Source of the DNA: SOKG01 sp964502665
Lineage (GTDB): Bacteria > Chloroflexota > Dehalococcoidia > SZUA-161
NCBI GenBank assembly: GCA_964502665.1
Contig: CAZCXP010000018.1
Coordinates: 1 to 25,509, forward strand
Length of the DNA stretch: 25,509 bases
Direction of reading: 5' to 3'
The position numbers and the translations under genes were made by a program. This document shows, in pieces, positions 16,060 through 24,422 of the stretch. The first letter of the stretch is position 1; each line of letters begins with the position of its first letter. The notes beneath the pieces were generated by a model, which did no database searches, was not told the origin of the DNA, and was given only the letters and a program-made list of their open reading frames with translations.

Positions 16060-18066
16060 TTAGATGAGCCTCCCCACAAAGTGTCCATCACGGTTGGCAC
16101 TGCCCATGTCGTGGGGGTTTCGGGCGTCCCCTACCTTGTAAAGCTCCTTGACCTTACCTTCAAGCTTGTTGTAGAGCTCGTCATTCGGTGTTTTTCCGGT
16201 TATCAGCACTACTGTATCCACATCTGTAATTTCCTGCATCTGCATGGTGTAGGTGTTGATCTCCGTGACAGTCTTGCCCGCTATCATCACAATGAATGTG
16301 CTGGCGCTGAGCACAACCCCTTTATTGAGCAGCCTGGGAATTGTGTGCATGCTGGTCTGGTCCTTTATCTGGTCTATTCCGCCTATCATAGGAATAGGCG
16401 TTATCAGCCTCACCTCGCAGCCCTGATCTGCCAGCATCTCGGCGACGCCGATGGCCGTAATATCGCATCTACCGTCAAAGATGAAGGCTTTCTTGCCGAA
16501 GTTTGTGTCCCCGCTGGCTATTCTCCTGACTATCTCGTCGGCGGTACAGACATTCTTCTCTTGCCAGCCCATGGTTTCCATGTGGCTCATGCCGGTGTAG
16601 CCGTTGCGCATCCAGGTGGCGCCGGTGGCTACCACCACCGCATCGGGCTTCATGTCCAGGACCATCTGTGCCGTCACCTCGGTGCCGGTAACCACCTTCA
16701 CACCTGCCTGCGGGAGCTGTATCTTCTGCCACCTGATGAGGCCTCCCACCTCCTCCCTGCCCGGCAGCTTCTCTGCCAGCAGGGCCTGTCCTCCCAGTTC
16801 GTCTGCCTTCTCATAGAGGGTGACGTCATGGCCCTTCAGGGCGGCCACTCTGGCGGCCTCCATTCCCGCCGGTCCTCCTCCAACTACCACCACCTTTTTC
16901 TTCGTGGGCGCAGGCTTGATGCTGTCGATTCCCCAGCCCCACTGCTCCATGCCCACAGTGGCGTTCACGATGCACCTTATGGGCTGGCCGTCCATCATGT
17001 ATTTTACGCAGTTCTGGTTGCATCCGTGGCAGGGGCGGATATCGTCCAGCCTTCCCTCCCGGGCCTTGTTGGGTAGCTCGGGGTCGGCGATCAGGGGCCT
17101 GGCCATCGCCACCATGTCGGCCTTGCCGTCAGCGAGGGTGCTCTCCGCTATCAGGGGGTCGTTAATCCTGCCTACAGCGATTATGGGGATATTCTTCACT
17201 ACCTCCTTGACCTGCTCCACGGCATAAAGCTGATAGGCAGGGGGGAGATACAGTGGGCCGAAGTACATGTGCATTGTCTGAGTTTCCCTGGCGATACCGC
17301 AAAACATGTAGTCGACCTTCTTGTCCGCGTCCAGCCACTTGGCAAGCTGTACCGCTTCCTCGGGGACAATTGAGCCTGGCAGCAGGTCATCGACGGTCAG
17401 AGTGTAGCCTATGGCCATCTTGTCCCCGACGACCTGCCTGGTGACGTCGATCAACTCCATGGCCAGTCTGGCCCGGTTCTCCAGGGAGCCTCCGTATTCA
17501 TCGGTGCGCTTGTTCATGGTGGCCGAGAGGAAATCGCACGCAACTCCAGAATGGTCGTGGATGTCAATGCCATCGAATCCGGCGTCCATGATATTCTGGC
17601 AGCAGATGGCGTGGTATTCAAGATTTCGCTTGATGTCATCTTTGGTCATCGGCTCCCACATTTGATCGGCAAAGTTGCAATCCGGAACCAGTGATGGCCC
17701 GCGCTTGTTCCCCAGGGTTATCGAGTAAACCTGGAAGCTGCACCTGGCGCCGTATTCATGAATACCTTCAGCAACCCTCTTGAAACCGGGTATTATCTCC
17801 TTCTTCCACAGCCAGAAGTGCCTGTCGTAGTGCCCCCCATTCGCCCTCATGAAGATAATATCACGAGGCTCGGTGTATCCCACGGACATGGATACCCATC
17901 CTGCTCCACCCTTTGCCTTCTCGATCATGTAGTAGATCCACTCCTCGGTGGGCAAGCCGAGCTCTGCCATCAGAGGGCTGTGGGGTCCGCACATTATCCT
18001 GTTCTTCACCGTGAACGGGCCGATTTGTATCGGGGTGAACAGGTACCTGAACTGCTGAGCGCTCAT
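16060..18066 (-). CDS. OYE-like FMN/4Fe-4S/FAD oxidoreductase (TMADH/dienoyl-CoA reductase family)
   Basis: This 668-residue protein is of the size of 2,4-dienoyl-CoA reductase and trimethylamine dehydrogenase. Residues about 5-340 form an old-yellow-enzyme TIM barrel for FMN (motifs NRIMCGPHS, FLSATMNKRTDEYGGSLENR, MVAMARPLIADP). A 4Fe-4S site has cysteines 346, 349, 353 and 365. A C-terminal FAD/NAD-binding pair starts with GGGPAG at 396-401. Family members reduce enoyl or dienoyl compounds or oxidise methylamines. Location directly upstream of etfA and etfB favours electron exchange with ETF, as in trimethylamine dehydrogenase. The substrate is unknown: the usual His-Gly/Tyr active-site segment reads HDHSGVACDF. 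GGAGG lies 5 bases before the ATG. Confidence 0.88.
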   Translation of the reverse strand: MSAQQFRYLFTPIQIGPFTVKNRIMCGPHSPLMAELGLPTEEWIYYMIEKAKGGAGWVSMSVGYTEPRDIIFMRANGGHYDRHFWLWKKEIIPGFKRVAEGIHEYGARCSFQVYSITLGNKRGPSLVPDCNFADQMWEPMTKDDIKRNLEYHAICCQNIMDAGFDGIDIHDHSGVACDFLSATMNKRTDEYGGSLENRARLAMELIDVTRQVVGDKMAIGYTLTVDDLLPGSIVPEEAVQLAKWLDADKKVDYMFCGIARETQTMHMYFGPLYLPPAYQLYAVEQVKEVVKNIPIIAVGRINDPLIAESTLADGKADMVAMARPLIADPELPNKAREGRLDDIRPCHGCNQNCVKYMMDGQPIRCIVNATVGMEQWGWGIDSIKPAPTKKKVVVVGGGPAGMEAARVAALKGHDVTLYEKADELGGQALLAEKLPGREEVGGLIRWQKIQLPQAGVKVVTGTEVTAQMVLDMKPDAVVVATGATWMRNGYTGMSHMETMGWQEKNVCTADEIVRRIASGDTNFGKKAFIFDGRCDITAIGVAEMLADQGCEVRLITPIPMIGGIDQIKDQTSMHTIPRLLNKGVVLSASTFIVMIAGKTVTEINTYTMQMQEITDVDTVVLITGKTPNDELYNKLEGKVKELYKVGDARNPHDMGSANRDGHFVGRLI

Positions 18067-18105
18067 TAAGACCTCCTTCTCTTAGTATTTGTATGAATTG
18101 AGCAG

Positions 18106-18135
18106 ATTATATAAACAGCGCCAGGCGCTGGCGAA
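18106..18135 (-). promoter_or_regulatory. Promoter with operator-like palindrome upstream of the oxidoreductase gene
   Basis: On the minus strand, a perfect -10 TATAAT (18106-18111) lies 40 bases upstream of the ATG. A weak -35, TTCGCC (18130-18135), is 18 bases further up. Between them sits a perfect odd palindrome, CAGCGCCAGGCGCTG (18116-18130), 7-base arms around one base. A palindrome filling the -35/-10 spacer is typical of repressor or MerR-type operators. The regulator is unknown. Confidence 0.5.
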
Positions 18136-18188
18136 GCTGAATATATCACCTCGACTGGACTTAGTCAAGCCGATTGTCCTTTATTCCA

Positions 18189-19481
18189 TCAAGAGATATG
18201 AGGAAAAGCTTCTTCCGCCGCCCTGATGGTGGTCTCAATGTCTTCTTCGCTGTGTGCCAGGGAGACAAAGGCTGCTTCAAACTGCGACGGCGCGAGGTAG
18301 ATCCCACGTTCTAACATGTGATGGAAGAAACGGCCATACGATTTGGTGTCCGAGGCGAGAGCCGACTCATAATCCGTCACCTCCCGGTTGGCAAAGAACA
18401 GGGTCAGGATAGAGCCTACCCTGGATGCGAATACAGGTACCCGTGATTGGGCAGCCAAACCGGTCAGCCCATTTTCCAAGGCACTCGCCCTCTCTTCTAA
18501 TCGCTCATAGATTCCGGGCTGGCCTAGAACCCTTAGCGTCTCTATGCCGGCTGTCATTGCCAGCGGATTGCCCGATAGAGTCCCCGCTTGATACACCGGG
18601 CCAAGAGGAGCAATCATTTCCATTATCTCTCTCTTGCCGCCGTATGCTCCGACCGGCAAGCCTCCACCAATGATCTTGCCCAAACAGGTGAGATCGGGCG
18701 TGACCCCGTAGAGGGCTTGAGCGCCGCCGTAAGCCACCCTGAAGCCGGTTATTACCTCGTCAAAGATGAGAAGGGCACCGCTGCTGCCAGTCATCTCACG
18801 CAGGCCTTGAAGAAATCCAGAGCGCGGTGCTACCACTCCCATATTGGCTGCAACAGGCTCGACAATAACGGCTGCTATCTCCCTGCCGAAAGCGGTGAAG
18901 AGCTGCTCCACTGCCTTCAGATCGTTATATGGGGCAACCAGCGTATTCTGAGTGTAGGCCGCAGGCACCCCCGGGCTGTCGGGCAATCCCAGGGTTGTTA
19001 CGCCCGACCCCGCTCTCGCCAGCAGTCCATCGGAGTGGCCGTGGTAGCAGCCGGCAAACTTCACGATTTTGTCTCTTCCAGTGAATGCTCGTGCCAGACG
19101 CAGTGCGCTCATCGTGGCCTCGGTGCCTGAGTTGACGAAGCGCACCATCTCTATGGAGGGCACAGCCGATGTTATCAATTTAGCGAGGGTGGTTTCCTGC
19201 TCGGTAGGGGCACCGAAGCTGGTGCCGCCTTCTACTGCCTGCTTGAGAGCGGAGGCGACCTCTGGGTGAGAATGTCCAAGTATTATTGCACCCCAGGAGC
19301 AAACGTAATCCAGGAATTCATTACCATCTTCGTCGTATAGCCTGGCTCCCTGTGCCCGCTTTATGAACAGCGGCTGCCCGTCGACCGCCTTGAATGCTCT
19401 AACGGGGCTGTTTACTCCCCCGGGCAGGTACTTCTGGGCTTCCTCGAAAAGCTCCCGAGATCGCTTCCCAGGTATTGCCAA
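18189..19481 (-). CDS. hemL: Glutamate-1-semialdehyde 2,1-aminomutase
   Basis: This 430-residue PLP enzyme converts glutamate-1-semialdehyde to 5-aminolevulinate, the step after glutamyl-tRNA reductase. Features are LPGGVNSPVRAF (19-30), NSGTEATMSALRLAR (117-131), YHGHSD (146-151), FDEVITGFR (240-248) and the Schiff-base Lys269 in CLGKIIGGGLPVGA. Length is normal. The start is a TTG at 19481, strongly supported by GGAGG 8 bases upstream. It is the last gene of the tetrapyrrole operon, 19 bases after hemB's end-side gap of 39 bases. The ALA route here is the C5 pathway, as hemA is also present. Confidence 0.96.
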   Translation of the reverse strand: MAIPGKRSRELFEEAQKYLPGGVNSPVRAFKAVDGQPLFIKRAQGARLYDEDGNEFLDYVCSWGAIILGHSHPEVASALKQAVEGGTSFGAPTEQETTLAKLITSAVPSIEMVRFVNSGTEATMSALRLARAFTGRDKIVKFAGCYHGHSDGLLARAGSGVTTLGLPDSPGVPAAYTQNTLVAPYNDLKAVEQLFTAFGREIAAVIVEPVAANMGVVAPRSGFLQGLREMTGSSGALLIFDEVITGFRVAYGGAQALYGVTPDLTCLGKIIGGGLPVGAYGGKREIMEMIAPLGPVYQAGTLSGNPLAMTAGIETLRVLGQPGIYERLEERASALENGLTGLAAQSRVPVFASRVGSILTLFFANREVTDYESALASDTKSYGRFFHHMLERGIYLAPSQFEAAFVSLAHSEEDIETTIRAAEEAFPHIS

Positions 19482-19520
19482 GTCGATATCCTCCGCACCA
19501 AAGGCATGCTTTCAGCTTTC

Positions 19521-20501
19521 TTAGTCGGATGCCAGCCAGCGAGCTGCCTCTTTGGCGTAGTAAGTCACGATCATATCAGCCCCGGCCCTTTTTATAGCGG
19601 TGATGATCTCCAGGGCCGTCTGTTTCTCATCCAACCAACCATTTCGTGCTGCGGCCTTGACCATCGAGAACTCGCCACTTACGCTGTAGGCAGCCAGCGG
19701 GTGATTGAAGGCATCGCGCACCCTTCTGATTACATCGAGATAGGCGAGGGCGGGCTTGACCATCACAATATCTGCTCCCTCAGCGATATCCAGTTCCACC
19801 TCTCTCAAGGCTTCGCGCGCATTTGCAGGGTCCATCTGGTAGGAGCGCCGGTCTCCAAACTGTGGAGCGGATTCTGCAGCCTCGCGAAAAGGCCCGTAAA
19901 AGGCGGAGGCGTACTTCGCGGCATAGGCCATAATGACGGTGTTGTGAAACCCGCTATCTTCTAAGGCGGCGCGGATTGCCGCAACACGCCCGTCCATCAT
20001 GTCAGAGGGAGCTACTATGTCTGCACCCGCTTCGGCGTGAGAGAGCGCCGTTCTAGCTATGAGCTCGATCGTCTTGTCATTATCAACGTAATCATTATCT
20101 ATCACGCCGCAGTGTCCATGACTTGTATATTGGCATAAACAGACATCTGTGATCACTATGAGTTCGGGCACTGCTCTCTTAATCTCGCGCACCGCCTTCT
20201 GAATAATACCGTTGGAGGCATAGGCAGCAGACCCCAGCTCATCTTTGGTTTCCGGCAGGCCAAAAAGTATGATTGCCGGGATTCCCAGTCCCAAAATTCC
20301 CCCGGCTTCTTGGGGTAGTTGATCGACTGATAGATGAAAACTACCCGGCATTGACTCGATCTCTTTCCTGACCCGCTGGCCAGGGACAACGAAGAGCGGA
20401 TGGATCAAGTCGTCTATATTGATCCTTGTCTCGCGGACCATCCTTCGCAGGGGCTCTGTGCGGCGAAGACGGCGTAGACGTAGTTGAGGAAAAGGTGACA
20501 T
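19521..20501 (-). CDS. hemB: Porphobilinogen synthase (5-aminolevulinate dehydratase)
   Basis: This 326-residue enzyme condenses two 5-aminolevulinate molecules to porphobilinogen. It has the zinc-type metal site with Cys121, Cys123 and Cys131 (DVCLCQYTSHGHCG), and active-site Lys196 (AYAAKYASAFYGPF) and Lys249 (MVKPALAYLD). The RRSYQMDPAN block sits at 218-227. The open frame extends 27 codons further upstream into cobA-hemD, but the ATG at 20501 is preceded by GGGAGG seven bases away and begins one base after the upstream stop. That makes it the correct, translationally coupled start. Confidence 0.96.
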   Translation of the reverse strand: MSPFPQLRLRRLRRTEPLRRMVRETRINIDDLIHPLFVVPGQRVRKEIESMPGSFHLSVDQLPQEAGGILGLGIPAIILFGLPETKDELGSAAYASNGIIQKAVREIKRAVPELIVITDVCLCQYTSHGHCGVIDNDYVDNDKTIELIARTALSHAEAGADIVAPSDMMDGRVAAIRAALEDSGFHNTVIMAYAAKYASAFYGPFREAAESAPQFGDRRSYQMDPANAREALREVELDIAEGADIVMVKPALAYLDVIRRVRDAFNHPLAAYSVSGEFSMVKAAARNGWLDEKQTALEIITAIKRAGADMIVTYYAKEAARWLASD

Positions 20502-20502
20502 G

Positions 20503-22038
20503 TCAGGCCCTCCCAACCCCTTCATATCGTTCGATGATGGCTTGCACCAGACCAGGGATTGTGTGTTCTCTGGCCACCACATCCACCGTCAGCCCTGAAT
20601 CAACGGCAGCGGCGGCCGTAACCGGCCCGATGCAGGCCACCGTAGTATTATTTACAGATTGCCAGTCTCTACCTAGCAAAGAGATGAGGTTACGCACCGT
20701 AGAGGAGCTGGTGAACGTGGTGACGTCTATCTCTCCGTCCATGAGCATCTGCTTCCCTCGGGAGAGCGTTTCCTGGGGCTGTACAGTCCTATACACGGGT
20801 ATCTCGTCCACCAGCGCTCCGAGGCGACCAAGCCCTTCCACAAGCTCGGGGCGGGCTTCCTCTGCACGCGGTAGCAGAATACGCTTGCCCGGTATATTTT
20901 TATCTGCAAGACCTTCTATGATGTTGTCGGAGGTATATTTGTTGGGCACATAGTCAACTGCGAGGCCATGCTGTGCCAAGGCTCTGGCGGTTGCTGGTCC
21001 TATGGCACATATCTTGATGCCTTTTAGCTCCCTGGCATCCAGACCTTGCCTCAGCAGGCGGTCCAGGAAGGCGTCGACACCGTTGGCACTGGTGAACATC
21101 ACCCAAGCATAGTGGGACAATCTGGCCAGAGCATTATCAAGCTCTTGGTAGTCGGGCATTGGCTTAATTGCAATGGTGGGCATCTCAATGGGGTCTGCAC
21201 CCTGCTGGGCTAGTAGCTTGCTGAGCCTGCTGGCCTGGTGTCTGGATCTGGTCACCAACACGCGCTTACCGAAGAGAGGCTGGTTGTCGAACCAACGTAG
21301 CTTATCGCGCAGAGAAACGACGTTTCCGACTACGACCACCGCTGGCGGTGTGAAGTTGTTCTTGGCCGCTTCTGCTGCGATATCAGCCAAGGTGCCAATT
21401 ATGGTCTGCTGTCGAGGCCCAGTGCCTTCACTAATTAAGGCCACTGGGGTTGTCGGAGGCGTGCCATTTGCGAGCAGTTGCTCGACTATTTTAGGAAGGT
21501 GTTCCATGCCCATAAGGAAGACCAGGGTGTCAGCGCAGGTGGCTAGCTTTTCCCATGCGATGCTTGATTCTCCTTTTGCAGGGTCCTCGTGGCCAGTGAC
21601 TATGGCCATTGACGAAGCAAGACCACGGTGCGTAACCGGTATTCCGGCATAGGCTGGAACTGCCATTGCCGAGGTGACACCGGGGACTATCTCGAAGGGA
21701 ATGCCCTGGTCTGCTAGAGCTTCGGCCTCCTCGCCGCCACGCCCGAAGACAAACGGGTCGCCACCTTTGAGACGCACTACCGTTTTTCCCTCTTTGGCTT
21801 TGCTGACGAGCAGGTCATTTATCTCCGCCTGGCTCATCGTATGGCCACCGGATGACTTGCCAACATATATCTTTTTCACGTCAGGGTGAGCTGCTTCGAG
21901 CAATCTGTCATTGACCAGGCGGTCGTACACTATGACATCGGCTTCCTCGATGCACTTCAGCCCTTTCACAGTAATGAGCTGCGGATCGCCGGGACCGGCC
22001 CCTACCAGATAGACTTTTCCCTTAGCGGTTCCCTTCAT
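20503..22038 (-). CDS. cobA-hemD: Fused uroporphyrinogen-III methyltransferase / uroporphyrinogen-III synthase
   Basis: This 511-residue two-domain protein couples ring closure to methylation. Residues about 7-245 are a SUMT/CobA methyltransferase with the SAM-binding VGAGPGDP (12-19), RLKGGDPFVFGRGGEE (89-104), EIVPGVTSAMAVPAYAGIPVTHR split across 116-138, and a TGHEDP motif (148-153). Residues about 255-505 are a HemD uroporphyrinogen-III synthase domain (GKRVLVTRSRHQAS, FTSANGVDAF, CIGPVTAAAAVDSGL). The first makes precorrin-2 from uroporphyrinogen III and SAM; the second makes uroporphyrinogen III from hydroxymethylbilane. Its ATG overlaps the hemC stop (ATGA, 22035-22038). Such fusions are common where siroheme is a main product. 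Confidence 0.96.
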   Translation of the reverse strand: MKGTAKGKVYLVGAGPGDPQLITVKGLKCIEEADVIVYDRLVNDRLLEAAHPDVKKIYVGKSSGGHTMSQAEINDLLVSKAKEGKTVVRLKGGDPFVFGRGGEEAEALADQGIPFEIVPGVTSAMAVPAYAGIPVTHRGLASSMAIVTGHEDPAKGESSIAWEKLATCADTLVFLMGMEHLPKIVEQLLANGTPPTTPVALISEGTGPRQQTIIGTLADIAAEAAKNNFTPPAVVVVGNVVSLRDKLRWFDNQPLFGKRVLVTRSRHQASRLSKLLAQQGADPIEMPTIAIKPMPDYQELDNALARLSHYAWVMFTSANGVDAFLDRLLRQGLDARELKGIKICAIGPATARALAQHGLAVDYVPNKYTSDNIIEGLADKNIPGKRILLPRAEEARPELVEGLGRLGALVDEIPVYRTVQPQETLSRGKQMLMDGEIDVTTFTSSSTVRNLISLLGRDWQSVNNTTVACIGPVTAAAAVDSGLTVDVVAREHTIPGLVQAIIERYEGVGRA

Positions 22039-22961
22039 CTACCTCTCTCAGCGATAAGCTCCTGAGCGCCCAATGACAGAAGCCTCTCAGCCAGGAGCTT
22101 GCCTATCTTCTCAGGCTCAGCAGGGGAGCCATCTTCAGCAGCGCGTAGAGTCCTGCTGCCGTCGGTACTGGCCACCATTCCCTCCAAATGCAAGCTGTTG
22201 TCAGTCACTGTGCCCAGCGCTGCAATGGGGGCACGGCAACCCCCGCCAAGGGCGCTGAGGAAAGCTCGCTCCGCCTGGACACTCTGCCAGGTTGGCTCGT
22301 CGTTTACCACAGACAGCAGGGTAGACAGTTCTTGGTCCAAGGCCCTTATCTCAACTGCGAGCGCGCCTTGCCCCGCCGACGGGAGAAAAAGCTCCACCGG
22401 TAAGTATTCCGTTATTCTGTGCTCCCACCCCATCCGCAGCATGGCTGCAGCAGCCACTATTATACCCTCAAGCTCGCCTGAGTATAGCTTGCTCAGGCGG
22501 GTGTCTATATTGCCCCTCAAGGAGCGAATCTGAATGTCGGGGCGGAAAGCTTTGAGTTGAACGGCTCGTCGTTGGCTCCCGGTGCCCACACAAGCTCCTT
22601 GTGGTAGCTCGGAAAGGGGCTTTCCTGACCTGGAAAGGAAGGCATCCCTGGCATCAATCCTCATTCCCACAGCGGCCAACTTGAACTCGGGGCTAAGCTC
22701 GGTGGGCACATCCTTCAGGCTGTGCACAGCCATATCTATCTCCCCGGAAAGCAATGCCTCTTCCAGCTCCTTGGTAAATATCCCTTGTCCTCCTATTTGA
22801 GCCAGGGATGTTGTACGATCGCGATCACCGCTTGTCTTTATACGCTTGACATGGAATTGCAGGTCGTGATAGCTCTCACGCAATCGCTGCACAACAAGCT
22901 CTGTCTGGAGTAAAGCCAGCTTGCTTCCGCGGGAGCCTACAATGATGCTGCTCTTACCCAC
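22035..22961 (-). CDS. hemC: Hydroxymethylbilane synthase (porphobilinogen deaminase)
   Basis: This 308-residue deaminase polymerises four porphobilinogens into hydroxymethylbilane. It shows GSRGSKLALLQT (9-20), the catalytic-loop Asp in HSLKDVPT (80-87), GTGSQRR (126-132), RGNIDTRL (149-156) and the dipyrromethane-cofactor Cys242 in LGGGCRAP. Start is GTG at 22961; no earlier start exists in frame before a divergence of sequence. It is 33 bases after hemA and overlaps cobA-hemD by 4 bases. Length is normal and nothing is missing. Confidence 0.96.
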   Translation of the reverse strand: MGKSSIIVGSRGSKLALLQTELVVQRLRESYHDLQFHVKRIKTSGDRDRTTSLAQIGGQGIFTKELEEALLSGEIDMAVHSLKDVPTELSPEFKLAAVGMRIDARDAFLSRSGKPLSELPQGACVGTGSQRRAVQLKAFRPDIQIRSLRGNIDTRLSKLYSGELEGIIVAAAAMLRMGWEHRITEYLPVELFLPSAGQGALAVEIRALDQELSTLLSVVNDEPTWQSVQAERAFLSALGGGCRAPIAALGTVTDNSLHLEGMVASTDGSRTLRAAEDGSPAEPEKIGKLLAERLLSLGAQELIAERGR

Positions 22962-22994
22962 AAGCCATCCATACAGAACTGGATAAAGCAGGAG

Positions 22995-24248
22995 TTAAGC
23001 CTTGGTGTCCAGGTCAAAGAGTTCCTGCACTGCTCGAATGTGATTATCGCCCTGCCCACCGTTCCTGAGAGAACGAATGGGGTCGTGCAGTATCTTCTTT
23101 ACAATTGCCTGTGTCATAGCATCTATTGCAGCACGGTCTTCATCAGACATTTGCACTCTGCCTAGAGTTCTTGTGAGCTGGGTACGGCGTATATTTTCGG
23201 CCTTGCTCACCAGAGCTGTAATCGTTGGCACTGCCTCCAGTGAGTGCCACCAGGACATAAACTTCGCCACCTCGGCATCAATGATGGTCGTGACCTTCTC
23301 CTTTTCCTTCGCTCTTTGTCGATGGTTCGATCCAGAGACAGTTTCCAGGTCATCGATGTCGTAAAGGTGGACGTTTTCGATATCCTTTACCCGGGGATCT
23401 ATGTCACGCGGCACAGCGATATCAATCAGCACCAACGGGCGAGAGGGGCGACTTCGCATTGCCTCTGCCACAACCGGAGGCTCCAGGATGAAATGCGGTG
23501 CTCCACTGCAACTGATGAGTATGTCAGCTTCAATTAAGGGCTCTTGCAAGTGGTGAAAGGGTACAGCCTTGCCCCCGTGCGCAGATGCTAGAGCCAGCGC
23601 TTTCTCATAGGAGCGGCTGGCGACTGTCAGGTGAGATATTCCGTGCTTGACCAGTGCCTTTACTGCTAGTTTGCCTGACTCTCCGGCGCTGACAACCAAT
23701 ACCTTACAATTTGAGAGATCGCCAAAGGTTTTCTTGGCCAGGTCTATGGCAACGGAGCTGACGGAAACCGAGTTTCTGCTGATACCTGTTTCAAGGCGAG
23801 CCTGCCGACCAACCCTCACCGCCTGCCGGAACAGATTCAGAAGAGGCAGACTGACGAGCCCAGTGCTCTCAGCGTCCTGTAGAGCTTCCCGCACCTGTCC
23901 CAGGACTTCGAATTCTCCCAGTATCATGGATTCCAGACCGCAGGCGATTCTGAAAAGGTGGCTCACCGCCATCTCCTCTTGAAACGCATAGAGATAAGGA
24001 GAGAGCTCGGATATCGACATATCTCCAAGTTCGCTCAGAAAGTCCTCCACCCCCGTCCTTTCGGAGTAATGCTCGTCTGCCAGTGTATATACCTCGGTGC
24101 GGTTGCAGGTGGACAGGATTATTCCTTCCGGCACATGATCAAATAGTGAGATCAAAGCCCCCTTTAGCTGCCAGCTACCCAGGGCTAGCTTCTCTCGAAC
24201 TTCGACAGGGGCTGTGTCATGATTTAGCCCTACAACCAGAACATTCAT
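22995..24248 (-). CDS. hemA: Glutamyl-tRNA reductase
   Basis: This 417-residue NADPH enzyme reduces glutamyl-tRNA(Glu) to glutamate-1-semialdehyde, the first committed step of C5 tetrapyrrole synthesis. It has VGLNHDTAPVEVREKLA (6-22), the nucleophile Cys48 in STCNRTEVY, GLESMILGEFEVLGQV (104-119), a nucleotide-binding turn SAGESGKLA (187-195) and IDIAVPRDIDP (about 293-303). A C-terminal dimerisation helix region follows. The turn is usually GAGEMG; the first Gly is Ser here. It is separated from sirC by a 174-base gap filled mainly by repeat sequence. Confidence 0.95.
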   Translation of the reverse strand: MNVLVVGLNHDTAPVEVREKLALGSWQLKGALISLFDHVPEGIILSTCNRTEVYTLADEHYSERTGVEDFLSELGDMSISELSPYLYAFQEEMAVSHLFRIACGLESMILGEFEVLGQVREALQDAESTGLVSLPLLNLFRQAVRVGRQARLETGISRNSVSVSSVAIDLAKKTFGDLSNCKVLVVSAGESGKLAVKALVKHGISHLTVASRSYEKALALASAHGGKAVPFHHLQEPLIEADILISCSGAPHFILEPPVVAEAMRSRPSRPLVLIDIAVPRDIDPRVKDIENVHLYDIDDLETVSGSNHRQRAKEKEKVTTIIDAEVAKFMSWWHSLEAVPTITALVSKAENIRRTQLTRTLGRVQMSDEDRAAIDAMTQAIVKKILHDPIRSLRNGGQGDNHIRAVQELFDLDTKA

Positions 24249-24276
24249 TTATCTTTATTCCGAAAATAGATTTATT

Positions 24277-24342
24277 CCGTTCACCCTGAGCCCCCGCGTA
24301 CGCGGGGGGCCGTTCATGGTTCGACAAGCTCACCACGAACGG
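24277..24342. repeat. Composite palindromic repeat between sirC and hemA
   Basis: Three parts adjoin. First is a half-unit CCGTTCACCCTGAG (24277-24290), then a perfect 18-base palindrome CCCCCGCGTACGCGGGGG (24291-24308). Last is a full hairpin unit at 24310-24342 whose arms CCGTTCATGG and CCACGAACGG pair with one wobble around GACAAGCTC. This resembles the CCGTTC...GAACGG short interspersed repeat seen in many environmental bacterial genomes. It lies within the tetrapyrrole operon. Confidence 0.75.
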
Positions 24343-24422
24343 TATCTAGCCCGCTCATGTTCATCATTCGTTGTTCGACACCCGCCCACGAGGGTTTGCT
24401 CCCAGGCTTGGGTTAGACTATT

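Noticed and set aside
16081..17076. A 331-codon plus-strand open frame
   Set aside because: It is antisense to the oxidoreductase gene, is rich in His/Leu as expected of a shadow frame of a GC-biased gene, and has no domain motifs or ribosome binding site.
18140..18175. Terminator-like GACT/AGTC repeat after hemL
   Set aside because: The stem has only about four or five pairs and no T-tract, so it is too weak to call.
20828..20860. PELVEG-encoding segment in the HemD domain, resembling the GAGCTTGTCGAAGG class of interspersed repeats
   Set aside because: HemD proteins naturally have a similar arginine-x-x-leucine-x-x-glycine stretch here, no flanking inverted repeat is present, and domain length is normal, so no repeat insertion is needed to explain it.
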